From Paraglaciecola hydrolytica (GTDB taxonomy: Bacteria > Pseudomonadota > Gammaproteobacteria > Enterobacterales > Alteromonadaceae), in contig NZ_LSNE01000003.1 in the NCBI RefSeq assembly GCF_001565895.1, forward strand, positions 974,380 through 1,038,379: 64,000 bases of DNA. Reading direction: 5' to 3'. Made by a program: the position numbers and the translations under genes. Positions 9,539-18,939 of this stretch are shown piece after piece (the stretch's first letter is position 1; every line of letters begins with the position of its first letter). Below the pieces are notes generated by a model. The model made no database searches. It was not told the DNA's origin and worked only from the letters and a program-made list of their open reading frames with translations.

Positions 9539-9710
9539 GGGTATAACAGATTAATAAAATGGCTCGCTAGGTTAGTGATTTAGCAGAAACTGTCAATCCT
9601 CAGCCAAGGCTATTTTTATATATCAATATTTATGATACCGCAGAATCTTTGGCTCGCTGGGTGAGTACGTTATAGTGTTTTAAGCTAATTATCAGGGCTT
9701 GGGATGATTT

Positions 9711-10862
9711 ATGGCACAACAGTTTAGCTTTCAAACGGTGGGTGATATCCGCTGCGGCGCTTATTGTAGTCAGCAACTTGGCGAAATACTAAAACAAAAG
9801 TTTAGCGTGACGCAGGTGCTGATCATTACCGACAGTATATTGCTCAAACTGGGGAAACTGGATGATGCTATATCATCCCTTAACGCTACTGGTATCAAAG
9901 TTAATGTTTTCGGCGAAGTCAAAGCTGATCCGCCCGAAGCAGTAATGTTAAAAGCGACTGAACAAGCCTTGGAAGCTGATGTGATTATAGGTTTTGGTGG
10001 TGGCAGTTCAATGGATACTGCCAAGTTAGTGGCGGTACTGGCTATGGAACAGCAGGCTTTGCCAGCGATGTATGGTGTCGATAATATTCGTTCCAAGCGC
10101 AAGCCCTTAGTACAAATCCCTACCACGGCAGGAACTGGCTCTGAGGTCACGCCTATAGCAGTGGTGACTACCGGTGAATTTACTAAGTCGGGTGTCGTGT
10201 CTCCGGTGCTCTATGCTGATTTGGTAATGCTGGATGCCACCTTGTTACTTGGCATGCCCGCCAGTATCACCGCTGAAACCGGAATTGATGCCATGGTGCA
10301 TGCTATTGAGGCTTATACCAGTAAGCTTAAAAAGAATCCTCTATCGGATAATCTTGCCAGACAGGCTTTACAATTGCTGAGCAAGGCTTTACCACTAGCT
10401 TACATCAATGGTAATGACCCCAGTTATCGTCAGGATACTATGTTGGGTGCGATGTTAGCTGGGCAGGCTTTTGCGAATGCACCGGTGGCCGGTGTGCATG
10501 CTTTAGCCTATCCCCTTGGTGGTATTTATCATCTGGCGCACGGCTTAACTAATGCCTTGATGTTGCCCCATATACTCAGGTTTAACTTAAGCGCTGCCGT
10601 AAATGACTATGCTGAGTTGGCTAGTTTATTACTAACTGACTTACCGGCTGATACTTTGTCTCGAGCGGAATGTTTTATCACTAAAATGCAAAGCTTGGCA
10701 CTCGAGGTCGGCTTAGATAAAAAACTCAGGGACTACGGGGTTAAGCAAGATGACTTACCATTGCTCGCCACAGAGGCTATGAAACAAACCCGCTTATTAC
10801 AAAATAACCCCAAGCCGATAAGTTATGAAGATGCACTGAGCTTATATCAAAGTGCCTGGTAG
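9711..10862 (+). CDS. Iron-containing alcohol dehydrogenase
   Basis: A 383-residue group III (Fe-dependent) alcohol dehydrogenase. It has the NAD(P)-binding loop GGGSSMDTAK near residue 100, the TTAGTGSEVT motif near residue 145, and the metal-binding histidine region HALAYPLGGIYHLAHG near residues 263-278, with a further histidine shortly downstream in LPH. The domain spans the whole protein at the usual length for the family (about 380). The family oxidises short alcohols or reduces aldehydes, lactaldehyde and similar compounds; the substrate cannot be assigned from sequence. It is followed by an interspersed repeat and then a thioesterase gene, and no operon partner is evident. Confidence 0.92.
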   Translation: MAQQFSFQTVGDIRCGAYCSQQLGEILKQKFSVTQVLIITDSILLKLGKLDDAISSLNATGIKVNVFGEVKADPPEAVMLKATEQALEADVIIGFGGGSSMDTAKLVAVLAMEQQALPAMYGVDNIRSKRKPLVQIPTTAGTGSEVTPIAVVTTGEFTKSGVVSPVLYADLVMLDATLLLGMPASITAETGIDAMVHAIEAYTSKLKKNPLSDNLARQALQLLSKALPLAYINGNDPSYRQDTMLGAMLAGQAFANAPVAGVHALAYPLGGIYHLAHGLTNALMLPHILRFNLSAAVNDYAELASLLLTDLPADTLSRAECFITKMQSLALEVGLDKKLRDYGVKQDDLPLLATEAMKQTRLLQNNPKPISYEDALSLYQSAW

Positions 10863-10867
10863 AAATG

Positions 10868-11015
10868 TATCCCCTTCATCCGTGAAACTGCACGTTTGTT
10901 GGCTGCTCTCACTCAACCTCACTCTATTCGGCGACCGCGTTACACTGAGTACGGCTAAGCACATGGAGCTGAGTTCCTTTACCGCCGTCGCGCAATCCCA
11001 ATGATAAGGGGGATA
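10868..11015. repeat. Interspersed MITE-like element, copy B
   Basis: A 148-base intergenic element with imperfect terminal inverted repeats (TATCCCCTTCATC at the left, GATAAGGGGGATA at the right). It is homologous over its whole length to 3440-3565, with an extra block of about 20 bases in the middle. No reading frame is present. Size, ends and intergenic position suggest a non-autonomous miniature element or a REP-like family. It lies between the alcohol dehydrogenase and the thioesterase, in the same orientation as copy A. Confidence 0.75.
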
Positions 11016-11044
11016 GACCTACTGGATAACCAAACGGATAAGCT

Positions 11045-11479
11045 ATGAACACTGAAATTTGCAACAAAAGTGACTACCCATATTTCGAAACTCTGCCAAC
11101 ACGCTGGGCGGATAACGACATGTATGGCCATGTTAATAACGTGGTGTACTACGCCTATTGTGATACTGTGGTGAATCGTTTATTAATTAATAAAGGCTGG
11201 CTTAATCCTTTAGAAGATAAGGTAATTGCCGTGGTGGCTGAAACTCAGTGCCGCTTTTTTGCCTCGGTGGCTTATCCACAGATTTTGGAAATAGGTCTAT
11301 TGGTGGAGCGAGTAGGTAATAGTTCGGTGACTTATCGTTTAGGGGTATTTAAGCAAGACAGTGTTGAGCCTGCGGCACAAGGGCGTTTTGTACATGTGTA
11401 TGTGGATAGTCAAACGCGTCAGCCAGTGGCTATTCCTGCGGCAGTGCGTCAGGGGTTGTTGGCATTGACAGCTGTATAG
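11045..11479 (+). CDS. Acyl-CoA thioesterase, YbgC/FadM type
   Basis: A 144-residue single hotdog-fold 4HBT thioesterase. The hallmark RWADNDMYGHVNN near residues 19-31 holds the catalytic aspartate typical of 4-hydroxybenzoyl-CoA thioesterase relatives and the HVNN loop. The length matches the family. It probably hydrolyses acyl-CoA thioesters in the cytoplasm; chain-length preference is unknown. It is a single gene, convergent with tolC, and shares a bidirectional terminator with it. Confidence 0.9.
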   Translation: MNTEICNKSDYPYFETLPTRWADNDMYGHVNNVVYYAYCDTVVNRLLINKGWLNPLEDKVIAVVAETQCRFFASVAYPQILEIGLLVERVGNSSVTYRLGVFKQDSVEPAAQGRFVHVYVDSQTRQPVAIPAAVRQGLLALTAV

Positions 11480-11480
11480 T

Positions 11481-11504
11481 AAAAAGGCAGCCGTAGCTGC
11501 CTTT
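11481..11504. terminator. Bidirectional terminator
   Basis: A stem GGCAGC/GCTGCC with loop CGTA, flanked by five A on the left and TTT on the right. It can serve the rightward thioesterase gene and, more strongly, the leftward tolC gene ending at 11522. Confidence 0.8.
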
Positions 11505-11521
11505 AGATCTAATACTTTTGC

Positions 11522-12841
11522 TTATTTAACTTGAGCAGTTAAACCCATATCAATGTCTTTAACATCTTGTTCTGACAAAGTACCTGCGGCTAATTTCAGG
11601 TTCATCATGCTAGTCACGTAACCGTATCTAACCCGTGATAAATTACGGCGGGCATCAAACAAGTTACGGGTACTGTTAAGTACATCGACTATGGTACGAG
11701 TACCTACATCAAAGCCTGCTTCAGTGGCTTTTAAAGCACTTTCGGCTGATACCACGGCTTGCTCAAAAGCTTTAATACGAGAAATCGCGGCTTTTACGTC
11801 GTTGTAGTTTGAACGTACGCTACGGATCACTGAGCGATGAATTCTTTCGCGCTCTTCACTGTTAGCAATAAAACTGTATTTAGCTGAGTCAACGTTAGCC
11901 GTGGTACGGCCACCACTATATAGAGGTATGGATACCGACAAACCTATGCCATAAGTATTGTAACGATCATCTGAGGATGAAAGACCGTCCTCAGTTATCA
12001 CCGGCGTATTACCGTTATCTGACGAGTTCGCATTTGCCGTTAAACTTACCGTTGGATAATGACCTGCTCTGGCGCTTTTAATATCAAACTTGGCAATGTC
12101 TACACTGGTATTAGAAGCTAATAATTGTAAATTTCGCTCTTCAGCCAATTTTAACCAATCATTGATATCATTTGGGCTAGGCATGCTGGCCGAAAAAGTT
12201 TGCGTGTTTAGTACATTAAGCTGTTGATAATACGCACCGGTAATTTCACGTAGTGCTTCTAGATTAGTTTCAACGGCATTTTCTGCGCTTATTTCAGCAG
12301 CCACTGACGTATCGTATTGAGCTTGGGCTTCATGTACGTCGGTAATGGCAGTCAAACCTACTTCAAAACGTTGTTTGGTTTGCTCTAACTGACGTTCGAT
12401 GGCGCGTTTTTCTGCTTGGGCAAACTCCAAATCATCCTGAGCTTGTAAAGTGTTGAAATAACTACTTACTGCTCTCACAATCAAGTTTTGCATGGCGCTG
12501 GCGTAGTTTGTATCGGCACGACTAGCAACAAGTTCTGCTCGATCAAGGGCTATCCAATTGGAATGGTCGTAAATACTTTGGCTTAAATTTATTCTAGCGC
12601 TGTTACTCGAGCCGTCACTGTCACCGTAGGTTTTGCTGGCTGATAATGCTAACGATACTTGGGGTAACAAACTTGCACGGCTTTTATCGATATCAATGAA
12701 AGCCGCTTCTTTAGTCGCTTTAGACTGTAAGGTGGCTGGATCGTTTTGTAATGCTTGCTGGTAAACATCAAACAATGAATCAGCGTAAGCTGATGAGGTT
12801 ATGCTTATCCCTATCAGTAGCGACAAAAGTGTTTTTTTCAT
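11522..12841 (-). CDS. tolC: Outer membrane efflux channel TolC
   Basis: A 439-residue TolC-family outer membrane protein with a signal peptide (residues 1-20, ending AYA) followed by the mature start DSLFDVYQQAL. Two homologous helical/beta halves are visible, each with N/D-P and alanine-rich helical segments and the VDVLNSTRNLFDARRNL motif in the second half. TolC trimers form the outer channel of tripartite efflux pumps and type I secretion. The assignment is strengthened by context: as in E. coli, it is divergent from nudF-yqiB-cpdA-yqiA-parE. It is shorter than E. coli TolC, lacking an extended C-terminal tail. Confidence 0.93.
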   Translation of the reverse strand: MKKTLLSLLIGISITSSAYADSLFDVYQQALQNDPATLQSKATKEAAFIDIDKSRASLLPQVSLALSASKTYGDSDGSSNSARINLSQSIYDHSNWIALDRAELVASRADTNYASAMQNLIVRAVSSYFNTLQAQDDLEFAQAEKRAIERQLEQTKQRFEVGLTAITDVHEAQAQYDTSVAAEISAENAVETNLEALREITGAYYQQLNVLNTQTFSASMPSPNDINDWLKLAEERNLQLLASNTSVDIAKFDIKSARAGHYPTVSLTANANSSDNGNTPVITEDGLSSSDDRYNTYGIGLSVSIPLYSGGRTTANVDSAKYSFIANSEERERIHRSVIRSVRSNYNDVKAAISRIKAFEQAVVSAESALKATEAGFDVGTRTIVDVLNSTRNLFDARRNLSRVRYGYVTSMMNLKLAAGTLSEQDVKDIDMGLTAQVK

Positions 12842-13088
12842 TAGTTTTCCTATGGTAGTTCCTGATCCGATCTTAGCTGAACAGACGCTTTAGCCGAATA
12901 TGCGATTATTTGTGTAAAGTGTAAGCAAATCAAGCGATAAGCGAAAACGCTTAGTGGTAACACTTAAGGTTCAAGTGTAACAGAATATTTTGTAATAAGA
13001 CCACTCGTACGGTTAGCCGAATTTAAACGATTATATGCTAGGATAATGACTCAAGTATTTTAAAAAACCAGCTGTTAAAGGAACTGTT

Positions 13089-13721
13089 TTGTCGAAGATC
13101 CAACAATTTTCTGCGCAAGATGTAGAAATCATTAAAAAAGACTCTCTTTATAATGGTTTTTTCAAGATGGTTAAATATGCTTTCAGGTATCGTCTGTTTC
13201 AAGGTGGCTGGAGCGAGGTGATTGAGCGGGAAATTTTTGAGCGTGGCCATGCCGTAGCGGTATTACTCTATGATCCAGCATTAGCCGAGTTTGTCTTGAT
13301 TGAACAGATACGTATAGGTGCTTTAGCCACCTCGAATTCACCCTGGTTAGTTGAGATCGTCGCGGGCATTATTGATCCCGGTGAAGCGCCAGCAGAAGTG
13401 TGTAAACGTGAAGCCTTAGAAGAAGCTGGTGTTGAGATAAGCCATTTACGTAAAGCACTAAGTTATTTAGCAAGTCCTGGCGGCACTACCGAAAGATTAC
13501 ATATTTATGTGGCTAAAGTAGATGCGCGCAAAGCCCAAGGTGTACATGGCTTAGATTACGAAAGTGAAGATATTTTGGTACATAGAGTAGCAGAGCAGCA
13601 AGCGATGGTTTGGCTCGAAAATGGTGTAGTTGAAAATGCGGCAACCTTAATCGCCTTACAATGGTTTGCCCTAAACAAACAACAGGTATTACAAGAGTGG
13701 GAACAACAAGACAATGAATAA
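13089..13721 (+). CDS. nudF: ADP-ribose pyrophosphatase NudF
   Basis: A 210-residue Nudix hydrolase that cleaves ADP-ribose to AMP and ribose 5-phosphate. The Nudix box has the pattern G-x5-E-x7-RE-x2-EE-x-G around GIIDPGEAPAE and REALEEAGV, near residues 97-119. A TTG start at 13089 is used, with GGAAC about eight bases upstream; no ATG lies early enough to keep the conserved N-terminus. It overlaps yqiB by 8 bases and begins the nudF-yqiB-cpdA-yqiA-parE cluster. Confidence 0.93.
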   Translation: MSKIQQFSAQDVEIIKKDSLYNGFFKMVKYAFRYRLFQGGWSEVIEREIFERGHAVAVLLYDPALAEFVLIEQIRIGALATSNSPWLVEIVAGIIDPGEAPAEVCKREALEEAGVEISHLRKALSYLASPGGTTERLHIYVAKVDARKAQGVHGLDYESEDILVHRVAEQQAMVWLENGVVENAATLIALQWFALNKQQVLQEWEQQDNE

Positions 13722-14148
13722 AACGCGGTATGTGCCTAAGTTAGCCAACATGCACAAGGTGTGTGAGCATAACTACGCGCGTTTATTATCCTTGTTACCC
13801 GATTGTGATACCGAGTCGCTCGAATATCATTTTACAGTGAATGCTTCGCTGAGTTATCAAATGAAAATTATCGATAGTAGTCGCTATACCAGTACGGTTG
13901 AAATGTCACAACGATGCATGGAAGGCCCTGACTTTTTAAAACCAGTGGTGGTGGTGCGACTTTATCATGATGCCCAAATGGCCGAGGTCTTGAGCTCGCA
14001 ACATATTGCCGCACTCAAACCAAGCTACGAATACCCCAACAATAAAATGTATCAACGTAATGAAAAAGAGTTGGTTAACTTATTTCTTGGCGAATGGTTA
14101 GTGTTTTGTTTGAAACACAGTGATCAATTGCAATCAACTAGTGTTTGA
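13714..14148 (+). CDS. yqiB: DUF1249 family protein YqiB
   Basis: A 144-residue cytoplasmic protein of the DUF1249 (YqiB) family, always short and without a known biochemical role. It starts inside the end of nudF, indicating translational coupling, and is followed 34 bases later by cpdA. Recognition rests on size, composition (MCEHNYARLL-like N-terminal region, YPNNKMYQRNEK near the C-terminus) and conserved position between nudF and cpdA. Confidence 0.88.
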   Translation: MNKTRYVPKLANMHKVCEHNYARLLSLLPDCDTESLEYHFTVNASLSYQMKIIDSSRYTSTVEMSQRCMEGPDFLKPVVVVRLYHDAQMAEVLSSQHIAALKPSYEYPNNKMYQRNEKELVNLFLGEWLVFCLKHSDQLQSTSV

Positions 14149-14182
14149 TTCGCCAATGCCAAGCAAAGGTTAAAGTTTAGTT

Positions 14183-14935
14183 GTGATACAGCTTGCACAA
14201 ATCTCTGACTGCCACCTGTTTGCGGATATGCAACAAAGCGCTTATGGGCACATCAATCCTTATCAAAGTCTCGGCAAAGTATTAGTTGAATTGGTCCAGC
14301 ATAAACTTGATTTATTGCTTGTCACCGGTGATTTAAGTGCCGATGGCAGTGCCCAAAGTTACCAGCATTTTAAACAGCTTGTCGATGCGAGTGGTATCAC
14401 GTGCCCCTATGTGATTTTGCCGGGTAATCATGATGATATCGCCAATTTACAGCAGCAGTTTGAGCTTGAACAATTATGGCTAAACTATCCATGTGAGTCT
14501 CCGTTGACGCTGGCGAATTGGCAGTTCCATTTGCTCAATACCAAAACGACTACCAGCAATGGTGCTTTGTCGATACAAACTTTAGTAAAGCTAGAGCGGG
14601 CTTTGGCTAACGCTTCTGATCACTTTCATGTGATCGCGGCTCATCATCATCCCCTGCCATGTAATGGGTGGATGGATAAACATCACTGGCATAACGCCAT
14701 TGATTTTGTTGCCACCCTAAGCCGTTATCCAGCAGTTAAAGCCATGGTTCATGGACACATCCATCATGCTAGCGAGCAACAAATTGACAACTGCAATTAT
14801 ATGGCCTGCCCCAGTACTTGTTGGCAATGGGCAATGCAGGCACAATTTGATATAAGCTCACAAGTAGCGGGTTATCGTTTGTTACAACTGACTACTAACG
14901 GACAAGTCGCAACACAAATCTTCAGGGTGGAATAA
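14183..14935 (+). CDS. cpdA: 3',5'-cyclic AMP phosphodiesterase CpdA
   Basis: A 250-residue class III metallophosphoesterase that hydrolyses cAMP and so tunes CRP signalling. The dimetal motifs appear in order: D-x-H in ISDCHLF, GD in VTGDLS, GNHD, the AHHHP histidine and GHIHH near residue 193. A GTG start at 14183 begins directly with the first motif strand, as in the family. It sits in the conserved nudF-parE cluster with yqiA 7 bases downstream. Confidence 0.93.
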   Translation: MIQLAQISDCHLFADMQQSAYGHINPYQSLGKVLVELVQHKLDLLLVTGDLSADGSAQSYQHFKQLVDASGITCPYVILPGNHDDIANLQQQFELEQLWLNYPCESPLTLANWQFHLLNTKTTTSNGALSIQTLVKLERALANASDHFHVIAAHHHPLPCNGWMDKHHWHNAIDFVATLSRYPAVKAMVHGHIHHASEQQIDNCNYMACPSTCWQWAMQAQFDISSQVAGYRLLQLTTNGQVATQIFRVE

Positions 14936-14942
14936 AGCCAAT

Positions 14943-15521
14943 ATGGAAAAAGTTGTTATATATCTACATGGATTTTTAAGCTCTCCACAATCGTTAAAAG
15001 CCCAACAGACTTTGGCATTTGTTAATACTCACTATCCTAATTTAACTCTAGAAATACCAAATCTAGCTAACTATCCCGCCGAGGCTCACACCATTATCGA
15101 AACAGTCATTAAAGAGCATGCAGATAAACAGTGTTGTTTTATCGGCAGTTCAATGGGCGGTTATTTCTCGACTTATATGCAGCAAAAGTTTGGTGGCAAG
15201 GCGGTATTGATCAATCCAGCGGTGAAACCCTATGAATTACTAGTGGACTATTTAGGTGAACATGTTAACCCCTACACCCAGCAGCACTTTACGCTGCAAC
15301 ACAGTCATATTGACGAGTTGATTGGCTTAGATGTGCCTCTGGTTAAATGCTGTGAAAATATTTGGGTACTATTACAAACTGGCGATGAAACCTTGGATTA
15401 TCGCCAGGCTGAATATAAGTATCAGGGGGCAAAAATGACCATAGAGCAGGGCGGCGATCACAGTTTTCAAGATTTTGAGCGATTCTTGCCAGAAATTTTT
15501 AGGTTTCTACTGCAAGACTAA
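14943..15521 (+). CDS. yqiA: Esterase YqiA
   Basis: A 192-residue small alpha/beta hydrolase of the UPF0227/YqiA family. It shows HGFLSSPQS near the N-terminus and the nucleophile in GSSMGG (about residues 68-73). The acid is probably in TGDETLD and the histidine in GGDHSF. E. coli YqiA hydrolyses palmitoyl-CoA and p-nitrophenyl esters in vitro; the physiological substrate is unclear. It follows cpdA closely and precedes parE by 84 bases. Confidence 0.9.
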   Translation: MEKVVIYLHGFLSSPQSLKAQQTLAFVNTHYPNLTLEIPNLANYPAEAHTIIETVIKEHADKQCCFIGSSMGGYFSTYMQQKFGGKAVLINPAVKPYELLVDYLGEHVNPYTQQHFTLQHSHIDELIGLDVPLVKCCENIWVLLQTGDETLDYRQAEYKYQGAKMTIEQGGDHSFQDFERFLPEIFRFLLQD

Positions 15522-15605
15522 ATGAAGCTTGGTATAACATGAACTAGACCGACAACCGCTGTTGTCAACATTCTGTGCTTACTCAACTGATAAATAATAA
15601 GAACT

Positions 15606-17495
15606 ATGTCAAATCAATATAATGCAGATGCCATCGAAGTACTTAACGGTTTAGAACCTGTTAAGCGCCGTCCCGGTATGTATACCGATACTACCCGTCC
15701 TAATCACTTGAGTCAGGAAGTCATCGACAACAGTGTGGATGAAGCCTTAGGTGGATACGCTACCTCGATTAAAGTGGTACTGCATGAAGATCAGTCATTA
15801 TCGGTAACCGATGATGGCCGTGGTATGCCAGTGGATATTCACCCTGAAGAAAAAATTTCTGGGGTGGAATTGATCATGACCAAGCTCCATGCCGGCGGTA
15901 AATTTTCCAATAAAAATTATCAGTTTTCCGGTGGTTTGCACGGTGTGGGGATTTCTGTAGTTAACGCCCTATCAAAACGGGTTGAAGTCAGCATCCGCCG
16001 TGATGGTAATGTGTACCAGATGGCCTTTGAAAACGGCGATAAAGTTGAAGAGCTTAAAGTTGTTGATACCTGCGGTAAACGCAATACCGGTACCAAGGTG
16101 CATTTTTGGCCTGACCCCCAATATTTTGATTCAGCGAAATTTTCGGTTACTAAACTTTTACATATTCTGCGGGCTAAGGCGGTATTGTGCCCCGGTTTAC
16201 GGATTCGTTTTGACAATAAAATCAGCAACGAAAGTCAGGAATGGTATTTTGAAGATGGCCTCCGCGACTATCTTATTCAGGCGGTCAAAGATTCGATTAC
16301 TCTGCCAGACGATGCGCCTTTTGTCGGCTCTTTTTCGGGGAATAATGAAGCTGCTGATTGGGCAGTAATATGGTTGCCTGAAGGTGGTGAGTTAACGACC
16401 GAAAGCTATGTTAATCTTATCCCGACTGCGCAAGGTGGTACTCATGTCAACGGCTTACGCCAAGGTTTGCTGGAGTCGATGCGCGAGTTTTGTGAGTTCC
16501 GTAATTTGTTGCCCAGAGGGGTTAAATTAACCCCCGAAGATATCTGGGATCGTTGCAGTTATATCCTTTCCACAAAAATGCAAGACCCCCAGTTTGCCGG
16601 GCAGATCAAAGAGCGGTTATCCTCTCGCCAAGCGGCGGCATTTGTCTCGGGTGTGGTGAAAGATGCCTTTAGTTTATGGCTTAATCGCCATACAGATATT
16701 GCCGAATTACTGGCAGATATGTGTATTAACAATGCCCAGAGTCGTTTGCGTCAAAGCAAAAAAGTCGCCCGTAAAAAGGTTACCCAAGGCCCTGCTTTAC
16801 CAGGTAAATTAACCGATTGCTCAACTCAAGATACCAGTCGTTCAGAATTATTTTTGGTTGAAGGTGATTCGGCAGGTGGCTCGGCTAAACAAGCTCGAGA
16901 TCGTGATTTTCAGGCGATCATGCCGCTGCGCGGAAAAATATTAAACAGTTGGGAGGTGGATTCATCGCAAGTATTAGCATCGCAAGAAATCCACGACATT
17001 TCGGTGGCATTGGGCATCGATCCTGATTCCACCGATTTAAGTGGTTTGCGCTACAACAAGATATGTATCTTGGCCGATGCCGACTCAGACGGATTACACA
17101 TTGCCACCTTGTTGTGTGCCTTATTTGTCAAACATTTCCGCACCTTAGTTAATGAAGGTCATGTGTATGTGGCTATGCCTCCCCTATTTAGAATCGATGT
17201 GGGTAAAGACGTGTATTACGCCCTCGATGAAGGTGAAAAACAAGGTGTACTCGATCGCATTGCCGCCGAAAACAAACGTGGCAAAATAAACGTGCAGCGC
17301 TTTAAAGGTTTGGGTGAAATGAATCCCCTGCAACTGCGAGAAACCACTATGGATCCTAATACTCGGCGTTTAGTGCAACTTACGGTAGACGATGCTGAAG
17401 GTATGTTGGAAATGATGGATATGCTGTTATCTAAAAAACGCGCACCTGATCGTAAAGAATGGCTTGAGTCAAAAGGTAATATGGCTGAAGTATAA
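15606..17495 (+). CDS. parE: DNA topoisomerase IV subunit B
   Basis: A 629-residue type IIA topoisomerase ATPase subunit, which with ParC decatenates daughter chromosomes. The GHKL ATPase domain has DNSVDEALGG, DDGRGMP and GLHGVG. The transducer domain follows. The TOPRIM domain carries EGDSAGGSAKQ and the metal-binding DADSDG, and the C-terminal segment contains RFKGLGEMNP. The length equals the usual ParE (about 630), shorter than GyrB because it lacks the GyrB insertion. The position after yqiA matches the enterobacterial order. Confidence 0.97.
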   Translation: MSNQYNADAIEVLNGLEPVKRRPGMYTDTTRPNHLSQEVIDNSVDEALGGYATSIKVVLHEDQSLSVTDDGRGMPVDIHPEEKISGVELIMTKLHAGGKFSNKNYQFSGGLHGVGISVVNALSKRVEVSIRRDGNVYQMAFENGDKVEELKVVDTCGKRNTGTKVHFWPDPQYFDSAKFSVTKLLHILRAKAVLCPGLRIRFDNKISNESQEWYFEDGLRDYLIQAVKDSITLPDDAPFVGSFSGNNEAADWAVIWLPEGGELTTESYVNLIPTAQGGTHVNGLRQGLLESMREFCEFRNLLPRGVKLTPEDIWDRCSYILSTKMQDPQFAGQIKERLSSRQAAAFVSGVVKDAFSLWLNRHTDIAELLADMCINNAQSRLRQSKKVARKKVTQGPALPGKLTDCSTQDTSRSELFLVEGDSAGGSAKQARDRDFQAIMPLRGKILNSWEVDSSQVLASQEIHDISVALGIDPDSTDLSGLRYNKICILADADSDGLHIATLLCALFVKHFRTLVNEGHVYVAMPPLFRIDVGKDVYYALDEGEKQGVLDRIAAENKRGKINVQRFKGLGEMNPLQLRETTMDPNTRRLVQLTVDDAEGMLEMMDMLLSKKRAPDRKEWLESKGNMAEV

Positions 17496-17539
17496 GCTGT
17501 TTATTACTAAGGAAATTATTGTGTTAAAGGAGAAGCCAG

Positions 17540-18820
17540 GTGTTTAAGTTAATTAAGTTTTTATTCATTTTAATGTTTTTGTTGCTTGTGGGCATAGCGG
17601 GTTTGTTATGGATGTCTGTTGAACCCACTCCTTTGGTGGTCGAAAACAGCAGTCAGCAAGTTGAAGATGCAGATTCGGTAAAAGAGTTGATGCGTCAAAT
17701 CAGTGATAGCTTAAAAAATCGCTCTACTAGTCAGCGTATCGACCTCACTCAAAATCAATTAAGTAGTTTGGTGGGTTTTGCTCAACGTGCCCGCAAAAAC
17801 TTTAACGGTAAAGTGACTATTTCCGAAGCTGGCACAGGCTTTTATGCCACTTATAAGCTACCTGCCAATCCCCTAGGCCCTTATATCAACTTGGATATAT
17901 TGTTATTGCCGGCCGATGGCATAGCCCTTGAGCATGTCAAAGTCGGTACCATGGCTATTCCGGGGCAATGGGCTATTTCGATGATCACTACACTAACCGA
18001 TTGGTATACGGGTAGTGATATTGCCACACAGTTTATTGGTCAAGTTGAAAACATTGCCATGACTGAGCAGAAAATGACTATCAGTATTAGGCCGATTGAT
18101 GACTTTTTACGAGAACTCAATACCGTAAAAGAAGGTCTGAGTCGCGCTGGAGATGAAGAATTAACCTTGCGTACGGCTTTCTATCTTAATTATCTCAATG
18201 AACTTGAAGTGGGCAAAAAATCCAGCGCTCAATCATTGGCTAAATTTATCGGTCCTGTATTTGCTCAGGCGCAAAAACGCTCTAATTATGACACTGCTGC
18301 TAAAGAAAATGAGGCTGCGATCATGGCATTGGCCATTTATGCAGGTCACTATCGTTTTGCAAATTTTGTTGGTGATGTGCAGCCCGCTGCTAACAAACTT
18401 GCCATGCCTAAAACGCCACCAGTATTAGCTAAACGTGGTGACTTAAATCAACACTTTATCTTTTCAGCGGGGATAAAAATCCTGTCTGAACAAGGTTTAA
18501 GTATCGCCATTGGCGAATTCAAAGAGTTGATGGATAGAGGTAATGGTGGCAGTGGTTACAGTTTTGTGGATTTAAGTGCCGACTTTGCAGGTGTTAAATT
18601 TGCCCAGAGCGCAACTGAGCCTGAAAAAGCCCAAAAAATCCAAGCTTTATTGGCAAACTCGACAGATGAAGCCTTGTTTTTCCCTAATATCAAAGGCTTA
18701 CCAGAAGGATTAAATAAGGCTGCATTTACTAAACAGTTTAAAAAAGTCGATAGTCCCGAATATCAAACTATGGTGCAAGAGATCCACCGCCGCGTGGATG
18801 CTTTAGCTATACATCAATAA
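17540..18820 (+). CDS. Membrane-anchored conserved hypothetical protein
   Basis: A 426-residue protein of unknown function. A GTG start is preceded by a strong AAAGGAG site at 17526. Residues about 5-27 form one hydrophobic N-terminal helix, most likely an uncleaved anchor; the rest is soluble and probably periplasmic. No catalytic motif is recognised. It has a central alpha-helical, charged region and a C-terminal third resembling a structural domain with LSADFAGVKFA. It follows parE by 44 bases and may be cotranscribed. It ends before a long perfect hairpin. Confidence 0.75.
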   Translation: MFKLIKFLFILMFLLLVGIAGLLWMSVEPTPLVVENSSQQVEDADSVKELMRQISDSLKNRSTSQRIDLTQNQLSSLVGFAQRARKNFNGKVTISEAGTGFYATYKLPANPLGPYINLDILLLPADGIALEHVKVGTMAIPGQWAISMITTLTDWYTGSDIATQFIGQVENIAMTEQKMTISIRPIDDFLRELNTVKEGLSRAGDEELTLRTAFYLNYLNELEVGKKSSAQSLAKFIGPVFAQAQKRSNYDTAAKENEAAIMALAIYAGHYRFANFVGDVQPAANKLAMPKTPPVLAKRGDLNQHFIFSAGIKILSEQGLSIAIGEFKELMDRGNGGSGYSFVDLSADFAGVKFAQSATEPEKAQKIQALLANSTDEALFFPNIKGLPEGLNKAAFTKQFKKVDSPEYQTMVQEIHRRVDALAIHQ

Positions 18821-18844
18821 AGCCCTGCCGGGTAAGCGAGCTGA

Positions 18845-18886
18845 GAACTAAAGGCCGACAATGAGTTAATTGTCGGCCTTTAGTTC
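18845..18886. terminator. 18-bp perfect inverted repeat, likely bidirectional terminator
   Basis: The arms 18845-18862 and 18869-18886 are exact reverse complements around a 6-base loop. The hairpin separates two convergent genes. It lacks a T-run on either side, so termination may depend on the long stem itself, or it may be a processing or retroregulatory site. Confidence 0.65.
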
Positions 18887-18939
18887 GTGATAATACTATG
18901 TTGACGTGTTGAGCACGACTGACACAAGTGCTATTTCAC

